Shown: one piece after another, positions 5,185 to 11,473 of the stretch | Layout: each line of letters begins with the position of its first letter | Numbering within the stretch: the first letter of the stretch is position 1 | From: Mediterranea massiliensis | Lineage (GTDB): Bacteria > Bacteroidota > Bacteroidia > Bacteroidales > Bacteroidaceae | Direction of reading: 5' to 3' | Assembly: GCA_958402075.1 (NCBI GenBank) | Contig: CATXSD010000068.1 | Location: forward strand, 1-13,198 | DNA length: 13,198 bases | Translations under genes and position numbers: made by a program | The notes under the pieces: generated by a model | Databases searched by the model: none | Seen by the model: the letters and a program-made list of their open reading frames with translations, nothing else | Told to the model about the DNA's origin: nothing

Positions 5185-6182
5185 TACAGTTGACCGTTTG
5201 CCCATCCACGCTGGAAAAAGGATTCGACACCTATTCGCCCGCCGCACGTAGAGCCTTGTTCGACGGCAGAACGGTATCCCATTACCTGAAGGTACCCAGT
5301 CCCTCTACCGGAAGCCCGGAGGCCCAAGGAGCCGTACAGAACGCCAGACGCATCTCGCTTTCGGGCGTACAGGCCAAGTATTCGGTCATTATCGACGAAG
5401 CCACCTCCAGCCTCCGCTATACCAAAGAACATGAACAAGGCACCTACATCCTGAAGCCATGCCCCAGCGGCTATCATATTCTGAACAGAGCCTATTGCGC
5501 CGCCAACGAGCACCTGACGATGCAAATCGCCGCACAGGTATACGGCATAGAAACTGCCGCTAACGGACTCTGCTTCTACAGCAACGACGAAGCCGCTTAC
5601 CTGACACGTCGCTTCGACGTACATGCCGGCGGGAAATACCAGCAGGAAGACTTCGCTTCGCTGATGGGTTATACCAAAGCCGACGGCGGAAGCGAATACA
5701 AATACTGCAACGGCAGTTATGAGGACTGCTCCAAGATTATACAGCTGTATGTAAAAGCCGCCCGCATCGACCTGCTCCGTTTCTTCAGGCTGGTCGTTTT
5801 CAATTTTATCTCGCTGAACAACGATGCCCATCTGAAGAACTTTTCCCTGCTCAACCAGGGGAACGAATACCGCTTGTCCCCGGCCTACGACCTGATAAAT
5901 ACGTCCTTGCATTTGCCCGCCCCGGGTATCTTTGCGCTCGACAGAGGTCTGTTCAAAGAAGGCATGAACCTGAGCGACACCCACCTGGTAGGAAGAAAAG
6001 ATTTCGAGGAATTCGGGAAGCGGATCGGACTGCCGCAAAGGCTGATACAAAGGGAGCTTGACAACTTCGCCGAAGAAAAACCGCTCGCACAAGCTCTGAT
6101 TGAACGGTCTTTCCTGTCAGAAGCCCTGAAACGACAATACAAGGCAAGTACCGCCTACAGACGTCAAATGTTATCTTTTTAG
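5181..6182 (+). CDS. hipT: HipT-like HipA-family serine/threonine kinase toxin
   Basis: The 333-residue protein has the HipA C-terminal kinase fold but lacks the HipA N-terminal subdomain, like HipT (about 335 residues). Key residues are intact: glycine-rich loop ISLSGVQAKYS with S59 and S61, ATP-binding lysine K92 (TYILKP), E110 (NEHLTMQIA), catalytic loop NNDAHLKNFSLL with D215 and N220, and metal-binding D237 (LSPAYDL). HipA phosphorylates glutamyl-tRNA synthetase and HipT tryptophanyl-tRNA synthetase; the target here is unknown. The S-x-S loop is the type in which HipT autophosphorylates two serines. The start is the ATG at 5181 overlapping the hipS stop; the longer upstream frame duplicates hipS DNA in a different frame. 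Its stop codon overlaps that of the convergent outer-membrane gene. Confidence 0.9.
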   Translation: MIQLTVCPSTLEKGFDTYSPAARRALFDGRTVSHYLKVPSPSTGSPEAQGAVQNARRISLSGVQAKYSVIIDEATSSLRYTKEHEQGTYILKPCPSGYHILNRAYCAANEHLTMQIAAQVYGIETAANGLCFYSNDEAAYLTRRFDVHAGGKYQQEDFASLMGYTKADGGSEYKYCNGSYEDCSKIIQLYVKAARIDLLRFFRLVVFNFISLNNDAHLKNFSLLNQGNEYRLSPAYDLINTSLHLPAPGIFALDRGLFKEGMNLSDTHLVGRKDFEEFGKRIGLPQRLIQRELDNFAEEKPLAQALIERSFLSEALKRQYKASTAYRRQMLSF

Positions 6183-6718
6183 AACTGATAAATCACTCCT
6201 ACCGACAGCGTAGCCGGAATGCTGAAACCGACCTGCTTGACGGCAAAAGGTTCTTCTTTGAACTTGGTATATTGGAACAGAGAAGTCTTTCCCATCAGCT
6301 GGACATGGTCCGAAAGGTTGACCAAGATGCCCGGATTCAACGCCACGCCCCAGCCGTTTACAGCCACTCGGGTGTCGCCCGAGCGGTCGCGCTGGTAGAA
6401 AGCCGTAGCGTCGGCAAAGAAATCCACGCAGCGCACATGGGCAAAGGTCGTCCGGACATAGGGTGAAACGTTGTAAGTAGCCACATCGTCGCCAGCTCCA
6501 AACACCGTATAGGACACACCGCCGGACACACCGACAGAGAAAAGCCGGTTGAAGCGATACCCTATCTCAGGCATCACCATATACGTGGAGTTGGTATGCG
6601 ACTCCCGGTCCTGTTTCGTACTGACCGCAGAAAGGCCGATCGAACCTCCTGCATAAAATTGCGCCTTGGCTGCCATCGCGAAGGCTGCCAGCACACACAT
6701 GATAACTAACTTTTTCAT
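6179..6718 (-). CDS. Small outer-membrane beta-barrel protein (porin-family/OmpX-like)
   Basis: The 179-residue protein begins with a signal peptide (MKKLVIMCVLAAFAMAAKA, cleavage probably after A19). The remainder alternates hydrophobic and polar residues in short strands with glycine/aromatic girdles: FYAGGSIGLS, MVMPEIGYRF, FSVGVSGGVSYT, YNVSPYVRTTF, FFADATAFY, WGVALNPGILVNL, VQLMGKTSLFQY and FSIPATLSVGVIYQF. It ends in a C-terminal phenylalanine, the usual signal for barrel insertion. About eight strands can be drawn, consistent with an OmpX/OmpA-barrel-like fold (OMP_b-brl class). Its precise role is unknown. It is a single-gene unit, with a -7-type element at 6778-6785. It converges on the hipT gene with overlapping stop codons and no terminator between. 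Confidence 0.85.
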   Translation of the reverse strand: MKKLVIMCVLAAFAMAAKAQFYAGGSIGLSAVSTKQDRESHTNSTYMVMPEIGYRFNRLFSVGVSGGVSYTVFGAGDDVATYNVSPYVRTTFAHVRCVDFFADATAFYQRDRSGDTRVAVNGWGVALNPGILVNLSDHVQLMGKTSLFQYTKFKEEPFAVKQVGFSIPATLSVGVIYQF

Positions 6719-6777
6719 ATTGACATTGATGAATTAATAAAATAATAAGACTCGTTTTTCACTCATTCAAAACGATG

Positions 6778-6785
6778 CAAAGTTA
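6778..6785 (-). promoter_or_regulatory. -7 promoter element of the outer-membrane protein gene
   Basis: TAACTTTG on the minus strand is an exact TAnnTTTG box about 60 bases upstream of the ATG at 6718. No exact TTTG lies at the right distance. TTTAC at 6806-6810, about 20 bases upstream, is the nearest candidate, so the -33 part is weak. Confidence 0.55.
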
Positions 6786-6813
6786 GCCATAATTCCAAGG
6801 GTACGGTAAAACA

Positions 6814-6877
6814 GACAGTCACAATCTTGTTTTACAAAACACTGATTTACAACTATATACAAAATCGGACAGTCACA
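6814..6877. repeat. Direct repeat GACAGTCACA x2 upstream of the outer-membrane gene
   Basis: GACAGTCACA occurs at 6814-6823 and 6868-6877, 54 bases apart, in the 170-base gap between the TPR gene and the outer-membrane gene. A short palindrome GTTTT-AC-AAAAC lies between them (6829-6840). The copies are upstream of the predicted -7 box and could be activator or repressor sites. Chance is not excluded. Confidence 0.4.
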
Positions 6878-6888
6878 CTTTCAATGAT

Positions 6889-8577
6889 TCATTCCTCCAT
6901 TCGCTCCCGAATGCGTGTTTTTCGTTGGTTGATGGTATGCGTATCCCCATAACCGAAGCAGATGGCTATGCTTTGGGAATCGAACGAAGCGAACTGCAAG
7001 CAGAGCAACAGCAGGTCGTCTTCGGACAGGCGGGGATAGTGTGCCCTCCACTCCTTGACCTGGGAAGAATAAAGGTCGAGCACCGTTTCCTTCAGCTTCT
7101 GACGACCGGCCGCATCCAGCACTTTCTGCTCCTTATTTCCCCCGACCCACTGTTTGCGCAGCGCCTGTACTTTCTTATAGATGGCGGTCTGAGAAAAGAG
7201 CCAATTCTGCAAGACCTCCTGTTCCTTCTTCAGACCGGCAATCACGGCTTCCCTCTCCCGTACTTCCAGTTCACCTTTCTGCACTTCTTCTTCCAGTTGC
7301 CGATGTTCCTTCCGCAGCAGTTCTATGATGACCGTATTATCTTCGATGGTCGTCTGCAAAGCATTGATCTTTTCTTTGGTATGAATGAGATGGGCTTCAT
7401 ACATCCGTTGTTTCCGTTTTCTCTTACTCAAACGATAGTGGAACAGCACGACAATCCCCACCAGACACAAAAGGAAGCCTGCAACCATCCGCTCCCGAAG
7501 ACGTTGCGACTTCATCTGTTCTTCCTGTACCTTCATCTGAATGCCATGCTTGTAAATCAACCGCTCAATCTCCGTAGACTGCTCGGAAAAGATCAAGCTG
7601 TCAGCATACGCTATGTATTGCTGCAAATAGGTATTGGCTATACGGTAATTTCCCTTAGCTGCTTCCAAATCCGCCAAATCTTGAAGGCATAAGAATCTGT
7701 CTCCAAAAGTACAATCATCCTTAACCTTCTCCAAGTAAAACAAAGCACTATCCTGAGCCTTATTGTCTTCTGCAAACAATGTTCCCAAATTATAATAATA
7801 CTCCGTTTTCGAATGCTCCTCAGGAGCCCAATGAAGTGCCAAACGTGCATAATATGATGCTGAATCATGTTCATTGAAAGCAAGGCTCATCGCCAGCAAG
7901 TTACTTGCTATCATAAATGAGTCTTTAGCCGCAATAGCACAATCCAATGCCTGCTTACCGGCAATAAGGCTGGAATCTATTTGGTCTTTTACCGCATAAT
8001 AAGAAGCTATATACTTCAGCGCGATCGCCTTGTCCAGCTCCGTCTCGCAACATTCATAAAGCTGCCGGTATACAGGAAGCGAAGCATCATAGTTACCGGA
8101 ATAGAAATAAAGATTGCCCAGCGAACTGAGTATGTGCCGCCTCGTTTCCTGCGCTTCGGGGAAGCGGGTGGCGACGGACAGCGCTTCCTGCAGCAGGCGG
8201 GCGGCCTCTTCGTGCCAGCCCATCTCCTCGACCAACCGTCCCTTGTAGAGCAAGGCAACGGCCCGTTCGGGGGTGGGGCCGTCGTAGTATTTCAGCGCAA
8301 TGTCCAGCAGGGAGTCGCAGGGAAGCAACGGCCGGAAGCATTTGTTGGTGGCCCGGGCCAGCAGCAAGGCATAGCGGGCGGCCTCCAGACGATCCATCCG
8401 TTCGGTACGCAACGGCTGCAGCAGCGTCAGGGCACTGTCGGGCAACTGACCAAGCAGGGAATCAGCCCGGACCAGCAGGGCTTCACGCCCGGCATCCGGA
8501 CGGGAACAGGCGACCATCCCCACCAGCGACAAGCAAAACAAAAACACAAGCCGGAACCGTGATTTCATAGCCCTCAT
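6889..8577 (-). CDS. TPR-repeat membrane protein with coiled coil and C-terminal HTH-like region
   Basis: The 562-residue protein has an N-terminal hydrophobic segment with a lipobox-like end (LVGMVAC, Cys24). Helical TPR-like repeats cover about residues 30-330 (for example LLYKGRLVEEMGWHEEAARLLQEAL and LGNLYFYSGNYDASLPVYRQL). One transmembrane helix is at about 364-380, a basic stop-transfer KRKRKQ follows, and a coiled coil covers about 395-455. The last 60 residues (LSEDDLLLLCLQFASFDSQSIA...HTINQRKTRIRERM) resemble a LuxR/GerE-like HTH. This layout is common among Bacteroides TPR regulators of unknown signal. The TPR part would face the periplasm and the HTH the cytoplasm (inference). Met4 (8568) is an equally good start. 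It lies 18 bases after waaA, probably in the same operon. GC content differs sharply within the gene. Confidence 0.8.
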   Translation of the reverse strand: MRAMKSRFRLVFLFCLSLVGMVACSRPDAGREALLVRADSLLGQLPDSALTLLQPLRTERMDRLEAARYALLLARATNKCFRPLLPCDSLLDIALKYYDGPTPERAVALLYKGRLVEEMGWHEEAARLLQEALSVATRFPEAQETRRHILSSLGNLYFYSGNYDASLPVYRQLYECCETELDKAIALKYIASYYAVKDQIDSSLIAGKQALDCAIAAKDSFMIASNLLAMSLAFNEHDSASYYARLALHWAPEEHSKTEYYYNLGTLFAEDNKAQDSALFYLEKVKDDCTFGDRFLCLQDLADLEAAKGNYRIANTYLQQYIAYADSLIFSEQSTEIERLIYKHGIQMKVQEEQMKSQRLRERMVAGFLLCLVGIVVLFHYRLSKRKRKQRMYEAHLIHTKEKINALQTTIEDNTVIIELLRKEHRQLEEEVQKGELEVREREAVIAGLKKEQEVLQNWLFSQTAIYKKVQALRKQWVGGNKEQKVLDAAGRQKLKETVLDLYSSQVKEWRAHYPRLSEDDLLLLCLQFASFDSQSIAICFGYGDTHTINQRKTRIRERMEE

Positions 8578-8595
8578 CCCCTACGAGCATTTACC

Positions 8596-9819
8596 TCAGA
8601 AGTTAATCATCTCCAGAATCTTGTCCGTGGCACCGGCCTGGCCGGTGACGTAGTCGCCCGCGCGGCGGCCGGTCGTTTCGAGGAACGCACGGTCGGAGAA
8701 GAGGCGGTCGAGCAGACGGTTCAACTCGTCGCCGTTCTGGATGGGGAAGGCGCCCTGTGCCTCGATGAGCTGCACGGCCTCCTGAAACTTCTGATACTTG
8801 GGCCCGAAGATGACGGGGATGCCATAGACGGCCGCCTCGAGGGTGTTGTGTATGCCGACACCGAAACCGCCGCCGATGTAGGCCACCTCGCCGTAGCGGT
8901 AGATGGAAGAGAGCAGGCCGAAGCAGTCGATGATGAGGCAGTCGGCCTTGCGGACGTTCTGTTCGTCGGCACGGGTGTAGCGCACGTAGGGGCGCTTCAG
9001 CTTGCGCACGATTTCCACCAGATGGCTCTCGTCGATGACGTGCGGCGCAATGATGAGCTTCATCTCGGGATGGCGGTTGAAGTAGTCGATGAACAGGTCT
9101 TCGTCGGGCTGCCACGAGCTGCCGGCCACGAAGGTCGGCGCCCCGCCCTTGAAGGCCTCGACCAGCGGCAGGTCCTTGGCCTCGCGGCGAATCTGGAGCA
9201 CACGGTCGAAGCGCGTGTCGCCCACCACGGTGACGCGGTTGATGCCTATCTTGGCCAGGTAGCGCTTGGAGCGGTCGTTCTGCACGAAGAGGTAGTCGAA
9301 GTTGCGCAGCACGTTGCGATAAGGCCCTCCGTACCACTTGAAGAAAATCTGTCCGCGACGGAAGATGGAAGAAACGCTGTACACGGGGATGCGGCGGCGG
9401 TGGAGCTCGTCGAGGTAGTTCTTCCAGAACTCATACTTGATGAAGAAGGCCATGCAGGGGTTCACGATGTCGAGGAACTTCCTGACGTTGCGCGGCTTGT
9501 CGAAGGGCAGGTAGCACACCACGTCGGCCCCGCGGTAATTCTTGCGCACCTCGTAGCCCGACGGCGAGAAGAAGGTGAGCAGGATGCCGTAGCGGGGATA
9601 CTTGGCACGGATCCGCTCGATGAGCGGACGGCCCTGCTCGAACTCGCCCAGCGAGGCGGCGTGAAACCAGATGTAGGGCACGTCCTTCTGCAGCTGCTGG
9701 CGCAGGAGCTCGTACACCACCCAATGGCCTTTCATCATCTTGCGGGGCTTGCGGCTGAAAGGCGCGGCCAGATGGACCGCGAGGTCGTAGAGCCCTATTC
9801 CCAAATCGTATAACAGCAT
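8596..9819 (-). CDS. waaA: 3-deoxy-D-manno-octulosonic acid (Kdo) transferase
   Basis: The 407-residue protein is a GT-B glycosyltransferase of the WaaA/KdtA family, which adds Kdo from CMP-Kdo to lipid A precursor at the inner membrane. Diagnostic parts are the N-terminal membrane-associated helix, WFHAASLGEFEQ with catalytic-base candidate E59, LLTFFSPSGYEV, VPVYSVSS-like strand, FVAGSSWQPDEDLF, LIIAPHVID and the nucleotide-binding GGGFGVGIHNTLEAAVYGIPVIFGP. The length is normal. It follows gltX after 30 bases and precedes the TPR gene by 18, suggesting one operon. GGAGG is present upstream but only 2 bases from ATG, so it is probably not a working Shine-Dalgarno. Mono- or bifunctional activity cannot be told from sequence. 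Confidence 0.95.
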   Translation of the reverse strand: MLLYDLGIGLYDLAVHLAAPFSRKPRKMMKGHWVVYELLRQQLQKDVPYIWFHAASLGEFEQGRPLIERIRAKYPRYGILLTFFSPSGYEVRKNYRGADVVCYLPFDKPRNVRKFLDIVNPCMAFFIKYEFWKNYLDELHRRRIPVYSVSSIFRRGQIFFKWYGGPYRNVLRNFDYLFVQNDRSKRYLAKIGINRVTVVGDTRFDRVLQIRREAKDLPLVEAFKGGAPTFVAGSSWQPDEDLFIDYFNRHPEMKLIIAPHVIDESHLVEIVRKLKRPYVRYTRADEQNVRKADCLIIDCFGLLSSIYRYGEVAYIGGGFGVGIHNTLEAAVYGIPVIFGPKYQKFQEAVQLIEAQGAFPIQNGDELNRLLDRLFSDRAFLETTGRRAGDYVTGQAGATDKILEMINF

Positions 9820-9849
9820 ATCCTCCGAAGATTATGGGTTATTTCCGTT

Positions 9850-11376
9850 TCATTTCAGTACCTCCACGGCACGCTGGATGCGGCGGATGGTTTCTTCCTT
9901 GCCCAGCAGTTCGGTGATGTCGAACATGTGCGGGCCCTTGCACTCGCCCACGACGGCCAGGCGGAAAGCATTCATCACGTTGCCCATGTGGTAGCCCTTC
10001 TCCGTGATCCAGCCGATGACGATGTCTTCGGACGGCTTCGAGCTGAAGTCGGCAATGCCGCGCAGCACTTCCACCAACTCGCCCATGATGCGGGGCGTAT
10101 CTTCGGACCAGCGTTTCTTCACATCCTTCTCGGCATAGGCCTCGGGAGCCACGAAGAAGAAGCGTGCCTGGTCCCAGAGTTCCTTCACAAAGTTGACGCG
10201 GCCCTTGACGAGCGACACCACGCGGGTCAGGTACTCGTCGCTGTACTGTGCCGTGTCCACGCCGTGGGCAGCCAGTACGGGCTTGAACAGCCCGGCAATC
10301 TCGGCATCGGGCTTGCGGAGAATGTATTCGTGGTTGAACCAGATTCCTTTCTTATAGTCGAACTTGGCACCGGCCTTGCTGCAGTGGCTCAGGTTGAAGA
10401 GCTTCACCAGCTCGTCCATCGACATCAGCTCCTGGTCGTTGCCGGGGTTCCATCCCAACAGGGCGAGGAAATTGATGACGGCCTCGGGCAGGTAGCCTGC
10501 CTCGCGGTAGCCCGAAGACACTTCACCGGTCTTGGGGTCGTGCCATTCCAGGGGGAAGACGGGGAAGCCCAGACGGTCGCCGTCGCGCTTGCTCAGCTTG
10601 CCGTTTCCTTCAGGCTTGAGCAGCAGGGGCAGGTGGGCAAACTGAGGCATGGTGTCTTCCCAGCCGAAGGCGCGGTAGAGCAGCACATGCAGCGGAGCCG
10701 ACGGCAGCCACTCCTCGCCGCGGATGACGTGGGACACCTCCATCAGGTGGTCGTCCACGATGTTGGCCAGGTGGTAGGTGGGCAGTTCGTCGGCCGACTT
10801 GTAGAGCACCTTGTCGTCGAGGATGGAAGAGTTGATGACCACTTCGCCACGGATGAGGTCGTGCACATGCACGTCTTCGTTCGGCTCGATCTTGAAGCGC
10901 ACCACGTACTGCTTGCCTTCGGCGATCAGCGCATCCACTTCTTCCTTGGAAAGGGTCAGCGAGTTGCGCATCTGCAGGCGGGTGGAGGCGTCATACTGGA
11001 AGTTGGCCACTTCCTTGCGCTTGGCCTCGAGCTCCTCGGGCGTGTCGAAGGCGATGTAGGCCTTCCCGGCATCGAGCAGCACCTTGACGTATTTCTTGTA
11101 GATGTCGCGGCGCTCGGACTGGCGGTAGGGACCGTGGTCGCCGCCAAAGCTGACACCCTCGTCGAAGGGGATGCCGAGCCACTTGAACGACTCCAGGATA
11201 TATTCTTCAGCACCGGGTACGAAACGGTTGCTGTCGGTGTCTTCGATACGGAAAATGAGGTCGCCTCCATGCTGGCGCGCAAAGAGGTAATTGTACAACG
11301 CGGTGCGCACACCACCGATGTGCAGAGCTCCTGTCGGACTCGGAGCAAAACGGACTCTGACTCTTCTTTCTGTCAT
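9850..11376 (-). CDS. gltX: Glutamyl-tRNA synthetase
   Basis: The 508-residue class I synthetase has the HIGH motif as HIGG at 19-22 (APSPTGALHIGGVRTALYNYLFAR), FRIEDTD at about 42-48, and the KMSKS motif as KLSKR at 260-264. The GluRS-specific AFGWE...PQFAHLPLLL block precedes KLSKR, and an all-helical anticodon-binding region forms the C-terminus. The zinc-binding cysteines of the E. coli enzyme are not present at the corresponding place. The length is usual. It heads the probable gltX-waaA-TPR unit on the minus strand. GltX is the known phosphorylation target of E. coli HipA at a serine near KLSKR; S262 in this protein would be the equivalent residue. Confidence 0.97.
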   Translation of the reverse strand: MTERRVRVRFAPSPTGALHIGGVRTALYNYLFARQHGGDLIFRIEDTDSNRFVPGAEEYILESFKWLGIPFDEGVSFGGDHGPYRQSERRDIYKKYVKVLLDAGKAYIAFDTPEELEAKRKEVANFQYDASTRLQMRNSLTLSKEEVDALIAEGKQYVVRFKIEPNEDVHVHDLIRGEVVINSSILDDKVLYKSADELPTYHLANIVDDHLMEVSHVIRGEEWLPSAPLHVLLYRAFGWEDTMPQFAHLPLLLKPEGNGKLSKRDGDRLGFPVFPLEWHDPKTGEVSSGYREAGYLPEAVINFLALLGWNPGNDQELMSMDELVKLFNLSHCSKAGAKFDYKKGIWFNHEYILRKPDAEIAGLFKPVLAAHGVDTAQYSDEYLTRVVSLVKGRVNFVKELWDQARFFFVAPEAYAEKDVKKRWSEDTPRIMGELVEVLRGIADFSSKPSEDIVIGWITEKGYHMGNVMNAFRLAVVGECKGPHMFDITELLGKEETIRRIQRAVEVLK

Positions 11377-11407
11377 AATCTACCTTACTTTATGAATATT
11401 TAGACGG

Positions 11408-11415
11408 CAAAATTA
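11408..11415 (-). promoter_or_regulatory. -7 promoter element of gltX operon
   Basis: TAATTTTG on the minus strand fits TAnnTTTG and lies about 32 bases upstream of the gltX ATG at 11376. No good TTTG was found at the -33 distance. Confidence 0.45.
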
Positions 11416-11447
11416 AGCCTTTTTTTCCACATGATTGTTTTTTTTTG

Positions 11448-11455
11448 TACTTTTC
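11448..11455 (+). promoter_or_regulatory. Possible -7 element of the 7TM-HD gene
   Basis: TACTTTTC differs from TAnnTTTG only in its last base and lies 18 bases before the ATG at 11474, behind long T-runs. No clear -33 element is visible. The assignment is tentative. Confidence 0.35.
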
Positions 11456-11473
11456 GCAAAAATTTCAACCGAT

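Noticed and set aside
4858..6182. HipA gene broken by a frameshift
   Set aside because: The small gene ends exactly where the kinase gene begins (ATGA overlap). Both have natural ends, and the layout equals the known HipBST arrangement, so a genuine split is more likely than an error.
4968..6182. Longer kinase ORF starting at 4968
   Set aside because: The added 71 codons overlap hipS in another frame and resemble nothing in HipA proteins. The ATG at 5181, coupled to the hipS stop, is the better start.
9928..11403. 491-codon open frame antisense to gltX
   Set aside because: gltX on the minus strand has all synthetase motifs; the plus-strand frame is rich in Val/His/Gln/Asp typical of a shadow frame.
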